Assembly: GCA_947447625.1 (NCBI GenBank)
Contig: CANFKS010000006.1
Span: forward strand, 1-64,000
Direction: 5' to 3'
From: Rhodospirillales bacterium
GTDB lineage: Bacteria; Pseudomonadota; Alphaproteobacteria; Acetobacterales; Acetobacteraceae
DNA: 64,000 nt
This document shows positions 39,171-49,361 of the stretch, piece after piece (the first letter of the stretch is position 1; every line of letters begins with the position of its first letter). The translations under genes and the position numbers were made by a program. The notes below the pieces were generated by a model that saw nothing but the letters and a program-made list of their open reading frames with translations, did not search any database and was not told the DNA's origin.

Positions 39171-41812
39171 ACCACCAGCCGCGCCTCGACGATATCCGCC
39201 TCGCCGGCCACGCGCTTGACGCTGAACCCAAGTTTCTTGACAAACGCCAGCATCGGCGCGTTGTCCGAGAGCACAAGCCCTACCATTTCGCGCATCCCCT
39301 GCGCCTTGGACCACGCAACCAGCCGGCCCATCAGATGCCGTCCGATGCCGCTGCCCTTGGTATCCGGCTGCACGGCGATGGCAAACTCCCCCTCGTCGCT
39401 GCCGGTTTCGCGCACGATGCGGGCAACGCCCACAGTCTGTCCGTCGCGCACCGCGACAAAGGCCATCTCGCGGGCGTAATCGACCTGGGTCAGCCGGACG
39501 ATCTGCTCGGCGGAGAGTTCGCGCAGCGCAGAAAAAAAGCGGTAACGCACATCCTGCGGCGACAATCGGCGAAAAAAAGCGCCATGGGCCTCGGCGTCCT
39601 CGGGGCGGATCGGGCGGACCACGATATCCTGCCCACGCGTGCGGAAGATCCCGGTCAATTCGGCCGGAAAGGGCAGGATCGCGAGGCGGGCGTGTTCGCC
39701 CTCGGCATGCAGCCGGATCCAGGCATCCGCCGCCATCACGCCATCGGCATCGACGAACAGGGGGTTGAGGTCCAGTTCGGCGATATGCGGGAAATCGACG
39801 AGCAACTGGCTGATGCGCACCAATGTCTCAGCAACGGCGTCGACATTGGCGGCGTTCTGATCGTGCAAGGCACCCAATGTGGCGGCAACCCGCGTGCGGG
39901 CGATCATGCCGCGGGCCAGCGTGAGGTTGAGGGGCGGCAGATCGACCGCGACGTCGTTCCAGGCATCGGCCGCGGTGCCGCCTTGGCCGAAGCGGATCAC
40001 CGGGCCGAACAGCGCATCGATGCCGGCCTGGACGCGCAATTCCCGCGCGCGGCCGACCTGGTGCTGGACGAGAAAGCCGGGCGCCGCATCCTGCGCGGCG
40101 CCGCCCCTGTCAAGAAGTGCGGCGGCGGCATGGACCTGTTCGGCATCGCGCAGATCGAGAACCACACCGCTGCGCGCCGCAGCGTCCGGCCTTGTCGCGC
40201 GGGCGCGCTTCAGAACGACCGGGAAACCCAGGGTCTGCGCCGCCGCAGCCGCCGCGGCGCCGTCATGCGCCACGCAAGACGGCACGGGTTTGACCCCGTA
40301 GGCCGCCAGAACCAGCAACGCCTCGCTTTGGGTCAGCAATCCGCCGCGCGCCTGGCTGAGGAGTGCCCGCACCGCCGCCTGGTCTGGCACGACCTCCAAT
40401 ACCGCGCTGGCCGGCAATTCGCGCGCTGCCGCACGGTTGCGGCGGTCCTGGACGAGGTGAAGAAAGCCGCGCACAGCGTCGGCCGGGGTGGCGAAAACCG
40501 GCACGCCAGCCTTGGCGAGGGCCCGGCGGTGGCCAGCCCCGGTGGTTTCGCCCATCACGCAGACCAGGAGCGGCACCTTGATGGAGTGTGCCGCCGCGAT
40601 GATCGCCGCAACGCCGGCGCCATCACCCGGCCCGGTGGGGGCCATGACGGCCATCACGCCGCCGACTTCGCGCGCACCCGCAAGCAAGGCGGCCGCCGCG
40701 CCGATGGCGAGCGGGGTTTCCGCGCCGGAATAGACGATATCCCCCATCGCCACGCCGGCGGCCAGTTGCGGCTCGCAGGGGGCGGGGCCGAAGGCGTCCG
40801 GCAGCCGCGCCTGGATCAGTGTGCGCGTTTCGGGGCTCAGTTCCGCCAGGGTCAATCCGTCGCGCAAAATGGCATCGGCGGCGAGTTGCGCGGGGCCAAC
40901 GGCGTTGGTGACGATGGCGAGCGCCTCGCTGCGGGCAGGCCGGGCGCGGGACAGGGTTTCGGCAGCGGCGAGCAAATCCTCCAGCGTTTCGACGCAGAGC
41001 ACGCCGCAGCGGCGCAGCGCGGCGGTGAAAACCGCATCGGCGGCCCCGGTCGGGTCGAGCAGGCGGCCGCCGGCACGCAGCGCGACGACGGGGCGCAGAC
41101 GCGCGGCGGCGCGGGCGGCCGAGAGGAAGGCGCGCGCATCCTTCAGGCGCCGGATGTCGAGCAGGATGGCGCCGGTGCCGCCGTCGCGGCTCAGCCAATC
41201 CAGCACCAGGCCAAAGCCGATATCGTCATTGCCGCCGATGCCGACGATGTGGCTGAAGCCGACGCCATTGGGCTCGGCCCAGTCCAGCACGGCGCGGCAC
41301 AGGGCGGCGGATTGCGAGACGAGGGCGATTTTGCCGGCCAGCGGCCCGAGATGGCCGCGCGTTGCATTGAGGCCGATCCCCGGCACTGCGAGGCCGAAGG
41401 AGCCCGGGCCCAGGCTGCGCAGCCCGGTCTCGGCCGCCATGCCGCGCAGCCCGCCCTGCATCCCCATCACGATTGCGGCCCGGGTGCCGCGGGCAGCGAG
41501 GTCGCGCAGAGCCTGGTGGATATCGGGGTCGGCGGTGCAGATCACGGCAAGGTCGGGCGCCAGCGGCAGGTCGGCGATGGTGGGGTATGCCAGCACGCCA
41601 CCGACCGAGGCGAGTCCGGTGCCGATGCCGATGCCGATGCCGACGGGCAGCACCGCGCCCTTGAACCCGGCGGCAAGGATGTTGTGCATCACCTGGGCGC
41701 CGGCCGGGGTCTGCGCGCCGAGCACGGCGAGCGACGTGGGGCGGAACAGCGCCTCGGGATGAAACCGGCCCGGCAGCGCCCGCGTCAACATGGGCATGGC
41801 AGCGATATCCAT
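39167..41812 (-). CDS. bifunctional acyl-CoA synthetase (NDP-forming)-like/GNAT N-acetyltransferase (Pat-like)
   Basis: 881 aa; CoA-binding N-term, ATP-grasp region FPVVLKRARATRPDAAARSGVVLDLRDAEQ, C-term GNAT DVRYRFFSALRELSAEQIVRLTQVDYAREMAFVAVRDGQTVGVARIVRE..GIGRHLMGRLVAWSKAQGMREM. Confidence 0.9.
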   Translation of the reverse strand: MDIAAMPMLTRALPGRFHPEALFRPTSLAVLGAQTPAGAQVMHNILAAGFKGAVLPVGIGIGIGTGLASVGGVLAYPTIADLPLAPDLAVICTADPDIHQALRDLAARGTRAAIVMGMQGGLRGMAAETGLRSLGPGSFGLAVPGIGLNATRGHLGPLAGKIALVSQSAALCRAVLDWAEPNGVGFSHIVGIGGNDDIGFGLVLDWLSRDGGTGAILLDIRRLKDARAFLSAARAAARLRPVVALRAGGRLLDPTGAADAVFTAALRRCGVLCVETLEDLLAAAETLSRARPARSEALAIVTNAVGPAQLAADAILRDGLTLAELSPETRTLIQARLPDAFGPAPCEPQLAAGVAMGDIVYSGAETPLAIGAAAALLAGAREVGGVMAVMAPTGPGDGAGVAAIIAAAHSIKVPLLVCVMGETTGAGHRRALAKAGVPVFATPADAVRGFLHLVQDRRNRAAARELPASAVLEVVPDQAAVRALLSQARGGLLTQSEALLVLAAYGVKPVPSCVAHDGAAAAAAAQTLGFPVVLKRARATRPDAAARSGVVLDLRDAEQVHAAAALLDRGGAAQDAAPGFLVQHQVGRARELRVQAGIDALFGPVIRFGQGGTAADAWNDVAVDLPPLNLTLARGMIARTRVAATLGALHDQNAANVDAVAETLVRISQLLVDFPHIAELDLNPLFVDADGVMAADAWIRLHAEGEHARLAILPFPAELTGIFRTRGQDIVVRPIRPEDAEAHGAFFRRLSPQDVRYRFFSALRELSAEQIVRLTQVDYAREMAFVAVRDGQTVGVARIVRETGSDEGEFAIAVQPDTKGSGIGRHLMGRLVAWSKAQGMREMVGLVLSDNAPMLAFVKKLGFSVKRVAGEADIVEARLVV

Positions 41813-41891
41813 CTCATATACTGCGATGCAGCATACGCCCGAACCGGCCTAGCCGGGCAACATCTTTGCCTCCGCGCCGCGAAAGGCCACT

Positions 41892-42857
41892 ATGGCGAAC
41901 ATTCATCGAGGACCCGACATGACCCACCGCATCGACCCCGAACAAGCCGCCGCCAACGCCACACGCGATGCGCTCGCCGCCACGCTGCCGCCGGTCACCA
42001 TCAGCGAAACCATGGGGCCCAGCCGCGCCGTCAACGAGCGTCTGTCCATGATCTATGGCCAGGGCGGGCCAGAGATGGCGGAAACGAAGGAGCATTGGCT
42101 GCTGATCCGCGGCCGGCGCATCCAGATCCGGGTGCACAAGCCAATTTTGGGGACCAAGCTGCCCGTGCTGGTGTGGTTCCATGGCGGCGGCTGGGTGTTC
42201 CAGTCGATCGACACCCATGACCGGTTGATCCGCGAATATGCCGCGGCGGCGGGGTGCGCGACGGTGAGTGTCGCGTATTCGCTGGCGCCGGAATCGCGCT
42301 TTCCGCAGCCGCTGCTGGAATGCGCCGATGTGGTGCGCGCGCTGGTCGACACCGACTGGGGGCTCGATACCAGCCGCATCGCGCTGGGCGGGGATAGCGC
42401 GGGAGGCAATCTGGCGCTGGCCACGGCGATCCATCTGCGCGATGTCGGCGGGCCGGTGCCGCGCGCGGTGCTGACGCCCTATCCCGTCACATCGTCGGAT
42501 TTCAGCAGCCCGAGCTATGAGGAATTCGCCGCCGGCTACGGGCTGACCCGGGCCGGGATGCAAGCCTATTGGGATCTCTACACGCGCGACCATGCGGACC
42601 GCCTGAATCCGCTGGCGGCGCCGCTGCGGGCGGATTGCGCCGGGTTGCCGCCGACATTCATCCAGTTGGCGGAACTCGACGTGCTGCGCTCGGATGGCGA
42701 ACGGATGGCCGCAAAGATGCAGGCGGCCGGCGTGGATGTGACGTTGGCGACCTATCCGGGCGTGCTGCACGGGTTCATGCGGCTGACCGGGCCGGTGGCG
42801 ATGGCGCGCCGGGCGGTGGCGGAGGCGGGGGTCTGGTTGAAGGGGAAGCTGGGTTAG
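41892..42857 (+). CDS. alpha/beta hydrolase (HSL-type esterase); start may be 41919
   Basis: LPVLVWFHGGGWVFQSIDTHDRL; GGDSAGGNLALATAIHLRD; C-term GVLHGFMRLTG. Confidence 0.92.
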   Translation: MANIHRGPDMTHRIDPEQAAANATRDALAATLPPVTISETMGPSRAVNERLSMIYGQGGPEMAETKEHWLLIRGRRIQIRVHKPILGTKLPVLVWFHGGGWVFQSIDTHDRLIREYAAAAGCATVSVAYSLAPESRFPQPLLECADVVRALVDTDWGLDTSRIALGGDSAGGNLALATAIHLRDVGGPVPRAVLTPYPVTSSDFSSPSYEEFAAGYGLTRAGMQAYWDLYTRDHADRLNPLAAPLRADCAGLPPTFIQLAELDVLRSDGERMAAKMQAAGVDVTLATYPGVLHGFMRLTGPVAMARRAVAEAGVWLKGKLG

Positions 42858-42896
42858 ATCGGGATGCCTTCGCTATCAGAAGGCATCCCGCTCCAG
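42855..42896 (-). repeat. copy D (hairpin-2 module only) of dispersed repeat
   Basis: TAGATCGGGATGCCTTcgctatcagAAGGCATCCCGCTCCA; strand label arbitrary. Confidence 0.8.
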
Positions 42897-42912
42897 AACA
42901 GCCCCCCAAGGG

Positions 42913-43842
42913 CTACTGGACCGCGCCGTCGCCACGCAGGGGTTTGGCCTTGCCGCTCAGCGTGTTGCCCTTGACCAGCGCCTCGGTGGCGGTCTGGTTG
43001 ACCACGAGGAAGGTTGGGTAACGCCCGGTGTTGCGGAAGATGTTGTCTTCGACGCGGATGTCCCGCGTCGGCTGGGTGACGCCTTCCATGCCGATGACGA
43101 TGGCGCCGGTGTGGTTTTCGGATTTCGGGCCCTTTTCCAGCGTGTTGTTTTTTACCAGGACACCGCCGCCATTGGGGATTTCGATGAGGTAGGAGGCGGT
43201 GCCGTCGGGGCCGTCGGTGATGGTGCAGCCGATCACCTCGGTGCGCGCGGCGCGGGACTTGATGTGGTGGCCCTGTTTGGTTTCGCTGAACGTCGAATTC
43301 TCGACATGAAGCCGCTTGATTCCGCCGGCATAGATGCCGTGCGAGCAGGCGCCGCTGCAGGCGCCGTTGCGGGAGAAGACGCTGTCTTTGACGATGATGG
43401 TGCTGGCTGTGTTGGTGCCGGCGAGGATGCCGTTTTGGTTGTTGATGAATTTAACCCGCTCGACATTCAGATTGGCGCCCTCCGCACGGATGCCGGCGCC
43501 GTTGCCGTCGGGCACACGGGCGCGGGTCAGTGTCAGGTTGCGCACGGTGATGTTGTCCCCGGCGGTGATCAGCAGGGCCTTGCCGGCGCAGGTCTTGTCG
43601 GTGAAGACGGTCGAGCCGTCCTTGCCGGCGCCTTCGATGATGATGTCGTGCAGGGTGATGACCGCGCAGTCGAAATATTCGCCCGCGTCGATCAACAGGC
43701 GATCGCCCGCGGCGGCGCCGGCGATGGCGGCGGCGAGGGTCTTGAGCGGTTTATCCGGCCCGACCGGGATGGTTTTGGCGAACGCGGCGCCGGACACGAC
43801 GAGCAGGCCGAAAAGCCAGCAGAGCAGCGGGTTCCGCGACAT
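42913..43842 (-). CDS. secreted right-handed parallel beta-helix repeat protein
   Basis: 309 aa with signal peptide MSRNPLLCWLFGLLVVSGAAFA; repeated NITVRNLTLTRA / LNVERVKFINNQNGI / IIVKDSVFSRNG / LHVENSTFSETKQG patterns. Confidence 0.85.
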   Translation of the reverse strand: MSRNPLLCWLFGLLVVSGAAFAKTIPVGPDKPLKTLAAAIAGAAAGDRLLIDAGEYFDCAVITLHDIIIEGAGKDGSTVFTDKTCAGKALLITAGDNITVRNLTLTRARVPDGNGAGIRAEGANLNVERVKFINNQNGILAGTNTASTIIVKDSVFSRNGACSGACSHGIYAGGIKRLHVENSTFSETKQGHHIKSRAARTEVIGCTITDGPDGTASYLIEIPNGGGVLVKNNTLEKGPKSENHTGAIVIGMEGVTQPTRDIRVEDNIFRNTGRYPTFLVVNQTATEALVKGNTLSGKAKPLRGDGAVQ

Positions 43843-43955
43843 GGTGCCTCCAGGAACGTGGCGGTCGGATGACGCGGCACGGCGGAGCGTCGCGGCGCGA
43901 GCGCATTGTATCGTATTGCGTGTAATTCCGAAACCGATTTATCGGGCGCGGCCCG

Positions 43956-44711
43956 TTAAAAGATATCGGGATCGTATCCGACATGCATGAAGCACAATCC
44001 GTCCGGCGGCGCGGTTGGTCCCCCGGCGGCGCGACTTCGCGCGGCGAGGGCGGTGGCGACGCGGGCGGCGGGCCATGATCCCTCGCCGACCAGCTTGAGG
44101 GTGCCGACGATGTTGCGGACCTGGTGATGCAGGAAGCTGCGGGCGCCGACCTCGACGATGATGGTTTCGCCGTCGCGCCGGATTTCGAGGTGGTCGAGCG
44201 TGCGGATCGGAGATTTCGCCTGGCATGACGAGGCGCGGAAACTGGTGAAATCGTGGTGCCCGACCAGATGCCGCGCGCCTTCGGCCATCGCGGCGGTATC
44301 GAGCGGGTTGGGGACATGCCAGACAAAGCCCTCGTGCAGCGCGGGGCGGGCGCGGCGGTTGAGGATGAGGTAACGGTAACGCCGCCGCGTGGCGGAAAAC
44401 CGGGGGTTCCAGTCATCCGGCGGGATGGCGGCCTGGAGGACGACGACGGCGTGCGGCTTCATATGAAAATTGAGCGCCTCGCGCACCCGGTTGGGCGGCA
44501 GGTCGCCGGGCAAGACGATGAGGGCGGTTTGCCCGGCGGCGTGGACCCCGGCATCGGTGCGCCCGGCGGCGATGGCGGCGACGGGGGCGCCGCCGTTCAG
44601 CCTGGCGGCGGCTGCCTCGAGCACCTGCTGCACCGAGATGCCATTGACCTGCCGCTGCCAGCCGACGAAGCCACGCCCGTCATATTCGATCAGCAGGGCA
44701 TAGCGGGTCAT
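43956..44711 (-). CDS. truA: tRNA pseudouridine synthase A
   Basis: 251 aa; [61 protein letters not shown]. Confidence 0.97.
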   Translation of the reverse strand: MTRYALLIEYDGRGFVGWQRQVNGISVQQVLEAAAARLNGGAPVAAIAAGRTDAGVHAAGQTALIVLPGDLPPNRVREALNFHMKPHAVVVLQAAIPPDDWNPRFSATRRRYRYLILNRRARPALHEGFVWHVPNPLDTAAMAEGARHLVGHHDFTSFRASSCQAKSPIRTLDHLEIRRDGETIIVEVGARSFLHHQVRNIVGTLKLVGEGSWPAARVATALAARSRAAGGPTAPPDGLCFMHVGYDPDIF

Positions 44712-45667
44712 GACCCCGGGGGTCCGCCGAGCCGCGTGCCAGCGGGCATTTTGCGGCCGCGCAGAAAGGCATCGGCATCGAGGGGCGCGCGGCCGGGGGC
44801 TTGCAGTTTGGTGATGCGCAGGGCGTCCCGGCCGGCGCGCACAAGGAGGGCGTCGTCCAGCAGGGTGCCGGGGCCAATGCTGTCGGGAGCCGTGCTGTCG
44901 GGGGCGTGGGGCTCGGGGGCGTGGGGCTCGGGGGTGGCGGCGAGAATTTTCAGGATGGTGCCGTCGTATTCCGTGAAGGTGCCGGGCCAGGGGTTGAGGG
45001 CGCGGACCTGGCGGTCGAGGAAGGCGGCGTCGCGGCTCCAGTCGATGCGGCCATCGTCGCGGGTGAGTTTCTCGGCATAGGTGATGCCCTCGGCCGGTTG
45101 CGGTGTGGCGGCTTGGGGGGCGGTGAGGACGCGGAGCATCAGATCGGCGCCGATGGCGGCCAGCCCGTCATGCAGGGCGGTCGCGGTGGTATGGGGACCG
45201 ATGGGGATCGTGCCGCGCAGGAGCATCGCGCCGGTGTCGAGGCCGGCGTCCATCTGCATGATGGTGATGCCGGTTTCGCTGTCGCCGGCGAGGAGGGCGG
45301 CCTGGATGGGGGCGGCGCCGCGCCAGCGGGGCAGGAGGCTCGCGTGGATGTTGAAACAGCCGAGGCGCGGCGCGTCGAGCATCGCCTGGGGCAGGATCAG
45401 CCCGTAGGCCGCCACCACGGCGGCATCGAGGCCGAGGGCAGCGAACGCGGCCTGGGCCGCGAGGTCTTTGCGCAGGCGGGCGGGGGTGCGGACCGGCAGG
45501 CCGAGGCGTTCGGCCGCGGCGTGCACCGGGCAGAGACGGACCGACTGGCCGCGGCCGGCGGGGCGCGGGGGCTGGCAATAGACGGCGGCGATCGCGTGGC
45601 CGGCATGGTGCAGCGCCTCCAGGGCGGGCACCGCGAAATCGGGGCTGCCCATGAAGGCGATGCGCAT
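44708..45667 (-). CDS. fmt: methionyl-tRNA formyltransferase
   Basis: 319 aa; [66 protein letters not shown]. Confidence 0.97.
   Translation of the reverse strand: MRIAFMGSPDFAVPALEALHHAGHAIAAVYCQPPRPAGRGQSVRLCPVHAAAERLGLPVRTPARLRKDLAAQAAFAALGLDAAVVAAYGLILPQAMLDAPRLGCFNIHASLLPRWRGAAPIQAALLAGDSETGITIMQMDAGLDTGAMLLRGTIPIGPHTTATALHDGLAAIGADLMLRVLTAPQAATPQPAEGITYAEKLTRDDGRIDWSRDAAFLDRQVRALNPWPGTFTEYDGTILKILAATPEPHAPEPHAPDSTAPDSIGPGTLLDDALLVRAGRDALRITKLQAPGRAPLDADAFLRGRKMPAGTRLGGPPGS
44879..44938. repeat. four imperfect 15-bp units inside fmt encoding [18 protein letters not shown]-like residues
   Basis: gctgtcgggagccgt / gctgtcgggggcgtg / gggctcgggggcgtg / gggctcgggggtggc. Confidence 0.85.
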
Positions 45668-46209
45668 CAGTCGTCGTCCCGCAGGTCGCGCTTTTCGCGC
45701 TGCTGTTTGACGAGTTTGCGCATGATCATGTTGCGTTTGAGGGTTGAGAGATGGTCAACGAACAGGATGCCGTCGAGGTGGTCGATCTCGTGCTGGAGGC
45801 AGGCCGCGAGCAGGCCGTCGCCCTCGATCTCCTGCTTGATGCCGGCCTGGTCGAGATAGCGGACCTTGACGCGGGCAGGGCGGGTGACTTCGGCGTAGAG
45901 GCCGGGGATCGACAGGCAGCCCTCCTCGCGGGTGGCCGTCTCAGGGCTGCGCGCGACGATTTCAGGGTTGATGAGGACATAGGGCACAACCTTGTCGTCA
46001 GGCATCAGGTCCATGACGAAGAGGCGCAGGCCGATGCCGACCTGGGGGGCGGCGAGGCCGATGCCGGGCGCTTTGTACATGGCGGCGAACATGCGCGGCA
46101 CCAGGTCACGGATGCGATCGGCGTCGGCTGGTGTGACGGCGCGGGCCTTGGCTTTGAGGATCGCCTGGGGCGCGATGAGGATGGGGATCGGCTGCACGTG
46201 GTCGGTCAT
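45667..46209 (-). CDS. def: peptide deformylase
   Basis: 180 aa; [37 protein letters not shown]. Confidence 0.97.
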   Translation of the reverse strand: MTDHVQPIPILIAPQAILKAKARAVTPADADRIRDLVPRMFAAMYKAPGIGLAAPQVGIGLRLFVMDLMPDDKVVPYVLINPEIVARSPETATREEGCLSIPGLYAEVTRPARVKVRYLDQAGIKQEIEGDGLLAACLQHEIDHLDGILFVDHLSTLKRNMIMRKLVKQQREKRDLRDDD

Positions 46210-46350
46210 GGCGGTGATCTAGCGCCGACGACGGCGCGGATCAACGGCATAGCCCCCCTTGCATCGCGGGGCCGGTTGACCAACATAGGATGAAGCGCGG
46301 CCGCCATGATGGGGTCGGGCAACCGCTTCGCTCGGTTGAGGGAGCCTTCG

Positions 46351-46800
46351 ATGACCACGCGTATCTTCGCCTCGCCGCTCGTGCTGGGGTTCGATCATAT
46401 CGAACTGCTGCTGGAGCAGGCGACCAAGAAATCCTCCGACGGCTACCCTCCGTTCAATATTGAACAGACCGGGCAGGCCAGCCTGCGCATATCGCTGGCG
46501 GTCGCCGGGTTTACGATGGACGACCTGCAGATCACGCACGAGGACAACCAGCTCGTCATTCGCGGCAAGCAGGCCGATGACGGGCAGGGGCGGGTGTTTA
46601 TTCACCGCGGCATCGCGGCGCGGCAATTCCAGCGCGTGTTCGTGCTGTCCGAGCATATCGAGGTTCGCGGGGCGTGGATGGAGCACGGGTTGCTGCATAT
46701 CGATCTTGCCCGGCCCTTGCCGGAGGGGCGGGTGCGGACGATCCCGATCGGCAAGGCTACAACGGACCAACGCCATGTCGTCGTGGAGGGCAAGGAGTAG
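46351..46800 (+). CDS. small heat shock protein (Hsp20/IbpA family)
   Basis: Start MTTRIFASPLVLGFDHIELLLEQATKKSSDGYPPFNIEQTGQASLRISLAVAGFTMDDLQITHEDNQLVIRGKQ. Confidence 0.93.
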   Translation: MTTRIFASPLVLGFDHIELLLEQATKKSSDGYPPFNIEQTGQASLRISLAVAGFTMDDLQITHEDNQLVIRGKQADDGQGRVFIHRGIAARQFQRVFVLSEHIEVRGAWMEHGLLHIDLARPLPEGRVRTIPIGKATTDQRHVVVEGKE

Positions 46801-46842
46801 GTCTGGCTGGCGGTGCGCGGCGATTGGTCGCATCATGACTGA

Positions 46843-47682
46843 ATGATGACACTTTCTCCGTTTGTGCTGCTCGCGGTGCTCGGCAGCGCGGTGCTGCATG
46901 CCGGCTGGAATGTCGGCGTGCGGCGGCAGACCGACCGGCGGCGCGAAACGGCGCTGATTATCGTGGGGGCGGCGGTGATCTGCGTGGCGGTGCTGCCTTT
47001 TCTGACGCCGCCGGCGCGCGAATCCTGGCCATACCTGGCGATGTCGGGTGTGTTGCATGTGCTGTATTTCATATTGATCGGCGAAGCGTACAGTCGCGGC
47101 GGGGTGTCGCTCGCGTATCCGTTGATGCGCGGCGCGGCGCCGGTTTTGACGGCGATGTTCGCGGTGGGATGGCTGGGGGAGACGATGTCGCCCTGGGCCT
47201 GGGCTGGGGTGATCGGCATTTCATGTGGCGTGATCCTGATGGCGCGGCGGAGCGGGGCGCCGGGGGAGACGGCCGCGATCCCGTTCGCGTTGGCCAATGC
47301 GGTGGTGATTGCGGCCTATACGCTCAACGATGCGCTGGGCGCGCGGGCCTCGCTGTCGCCGGTGGCCTACACGTTGTGGGTGGAGCCGTTGTCGGTGATA
47401 CCGAGTCTGATGTGGCTGTTGCGCAAGCAGGTGATCCGGCTGCCCTCCCGGCAGGAGTGGCTGCGCGGGTTGGGCGGCGGCGGATGCTCGATGGCGGCCT
47501 ATGCGACCGCGCTCTGGGCGATGACGGTGGCGCCGATTGCGCCGGTGGCAGCGATCCGGGAGACGGCGATGCTGTTTGGCGTTGGCTTCGCCTATCTGTT
47601 CCTTGGCGAGCGGCCGGGGGCACGAGGCTGGGCGGCGGCAGGGGTGATCGCGGCGGGGGCGGCGTTGCTGCGGTTTGGGTAG
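46843..47682 (+). CDS. EamA/DMT-family transporter
   Basis: 279 aa, ~10 TM; GEAYSRGGVSLAYPLMRGAAPVLTAMFAVGWLGE; C-terminal ETAMLFGVGFAYLFLGERPGARGWAAAGVIAAGAALL. Confidence 0.9.
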   Translation: MMTLSPFVLLAVLGSAVLHAGWNVGVRRQTDRRRETALIIVGAAVICVAVLPFLTPPARESWPYLAMSGVLHVLYFILIGEAYSRGGVSLAYPLMRGAAPVLTAMFAVGWLGETMSPWAWAGVIGISCGVILMARRSGAPGETAAIPFALANAVVIAAYTLNDALGARASLSPVAYTLWVEPLSVIPSLMWLLRKQVIRLPSRQEWLRGLGGGGCSMAAYATALWAMTVAPIAPVAAIRETAMLFGVGFAYLFLGERPGARGWAAAGVIAAGAALLRFG

Positions 47683-47748
47683 CAGGCGGCGCGCGCAATC
47701 CCGGAAGGGGACGGCACGTTGGGTAGGCTCGGTTCATTTTTCTGACAT

Positions 47749-48054
47749 TCAGGACGGGGCGACGAGGCGCGGGCGCGGCAGGCCGACGGACATGTCGCGC
47801 GGGCGCAGGGCACGCACACGCGACGGCCGCGGAACCGGATTCGGCATACGCGCGGGGGCCTCGGCGACGGGGGCGGGGTTTGCGTCCGGTTCAGCGGTTT
47901 TTCGGGCTGAAACGCGGCGAGTGGGCGCGGGGGGAAGCTGCCCCGCCTGGTGGGCGGCGATCATCGCGCGCAGCCATTCCAGGATCGCCGCCAGAAGGCG
48001 GGCCAATGGATCGGCGTGGCGAAGGGCGTCCGGCGGGGTTATAAATGCTTCCAT
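47749..48054 (-). CDS. hypothetical small Pro/Arg-rich protein
   Basis: 101-aa ORF MEAFITPPDALRHADPLARLLAAILEWLRAMIAAHQAGQLPP.. in an otherwise unexplained gap; no recognised family. Confidence 0.45.
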   Translation of the reverse strand: MEAFITPPDALRHADPLARLLAAILEWLRAMIAAHQAGQLPPAPTRRVSARKTAEPDANPAPVAEAPARMPNPVPRPSRVRALRPRDMSVGLPRPRLVAPS

Positions 48055-48089
48055 GTCGCGGTTTTATCGTAGGAAAAAAACCGTCGCAA

Positions 48090-48140
48090 GGAAAAAAAGC
48101 GGATGCTTTTTCCAAAAAAGAAGCGCTCGCCTTGCCTTCC
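48090..48140 (-). repeat. copy 1 of poly(T)/poly(A) hairpin repeat, terminator-like
   Basis: Minus strand GGAAGGCAAGGCGAGCGCTTCTTTTTTGGAAAAAGCATCCGCTTTTTTTC. Confidence 0.7.
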
Positions 48141-48142
48141 CT

Positions 48143-48865
48143 CTAACACCCCATCCGCAGCGCAAGATCGTTGATATCGCTCGCGATAATGTCGAACGGC
48201 GCGTCGGCCGCGAAGTCGCGGGACTGGTGTGGGCCGTATTCGGTGAGACGGGGGAAGAAGGCGGTTTTCAGGCCGCAGGCCTGGGCGGCGCGGAGATCGC
48301 CGTTATGGGCGGCGGCCATCATCACTTCACCGGGGGCGAGGCCGAGCAGGGCGGCGGCGCCGAGATAGGTTTCGGGGTCGGGCTTGTAGTGGTGGAACAG
48401 TTCGGCGGCGCAGATCATGTCCCATGGGATGGCGGCGTGTTTGGCCATGTTGAGCAGCAGGGCGACGTTGCCGTTGGAGAGGGGGGCGATGGTGTAGCGG
48501 GATTTGAGGCGGGTGAGGCCGGGGATGGCGTCGGGCCAGGGGGTCAGGCGGTGCCAGAAGCGGTTGATGTGGTCGAGGTCGGCGTCCGAGAGGCCCGGGA
48601 TGGCGAACTGGACGACGAGGTGCTCGAGGGTGGTGCGGTGCAGGTCGTCGAGTTTGGTCCAGGGCTGCTCGCCGCGGCGGACGCGGTCCATCGAGGGGGC
48701 GTAGTTGGCGCGCCAGGCGTCGACCAGGGCGGTCCAGTCGGCGGCGATGCTGCGGGCGGCGCCGAAGGCGGTGAGATCGGCGATCAGGCTGGAGCGCCAG
48801 TCCACGACGGAGCCGAAGGTGTCGAACAGGATGGCTTTGACGGTTGTTTTGAGGGCGGCGGTCAT
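48143..48865 (-). CDS. HAD-superfamily hydrolase, haloacid dehalogenase type II-like
   Basis: 240 aa; KAILFDTFGSVVDWRSSL..PLSNGNVALLLNMAKHAAIPWDMICAAELFHHYKPDPETYLGAAALLGLAPGEVMMAAAHNGDLRAAQACGLKTAF. Confidence 0.92.
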   Translation of the reverse strand: MTAALKTTVKAILFDTFGSVVDWRSSLIADLTAFGAARSIAADWTALVDAWRANYAPSMDRVRRGEQPWTKLDDLHRTTLEHLVVQFAIPGLSDADLDHINRFWHRLTPWPDAIPGLTRLKSRYTIAPLSNGNVALLLNMAKHAAIPWDMICAAELFHHYKPDPETYLGAAALLGLAPGEVMMAAAHNGDLRAAQACGLKTAFFPRLTEYGPHQSRDFAADAPFDIIASDINDLALRMGC

Positions 48866-49332
48866 GCGGGGCGTTCCGTACGGTCGAGGAAGGCGGCAAC
48901 GGCGGGGGTTTCGCGCATGGCGGCGCGGTCGGCTTCGGTGGGCAGGCGGGGTTTGTCGCGCAGGGCGTTGACCATGCAGAGGAAGCCGAGCGGTTCGCCG
49001 GCGGTGGCGCGGAACTGGTGCCAGGCCCAGGGCGGGATGGAGACGAGGTCATTGGTTTCGACATGGCGGATTTCGGTGCCGACCATGCAATCGCCGCGGC
49101 CGCGCAGGATCAGCACGGCGTGGGCGTGTTCATGGCGTTCGAGAGTGGAGTAGCCGGCGGGGGCGACTTCGAAATAGCGCAGTTCGCAGCCCATGTCGGG
49201 TTCGTGGAACAGGACCTGTCGGGTGACGGACTTGAACGGGGTGGTCGCGTCTTCCTTGTAGGGCAGATGGGCCACACCCTCCCATCGATAATCATCGAAG
49301 CGGCGGAAGGGGGGGGAGCGGTCCTGGTCCAT
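48862..49332 (-). CDS. cupin-domain protein
   Basis: Start MDQDRSPPFRRFDDYRWEGVAHLPYKEDATTPFKSVTRQVLFHEPDMGCELRYFEVAPAGYSTLERHEHAHAVLILRGRGDCMVG; 4-bp overlap with HAD gene. Confidence 0.88.
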   Translation of the reverse strand: MDQDRSPPFRRFDDYRWEGVAHLPYKEDATTPFKSVTRQVLFHEPDMGCELRYFEVAPAGYSTLERHEHAHAVLILRGRGDCMVGTEIRHVETNDLVSIPPWAWHQFRATAGEPLGFLCMVNALRDKPRLPTEADRAAMRETPAVAAFLDRTERPA

Positions 49333-49361
49333 GGAGTCCTCAAGCAAAGGAAGGGGGGGCC

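Noticed and set aside
39137-42220. 1027-aa plus-strand ORF
   Set aside because: Antisense to the Pat-like ATP-grasp/GNAT gene; composition shows no recognisable domain.
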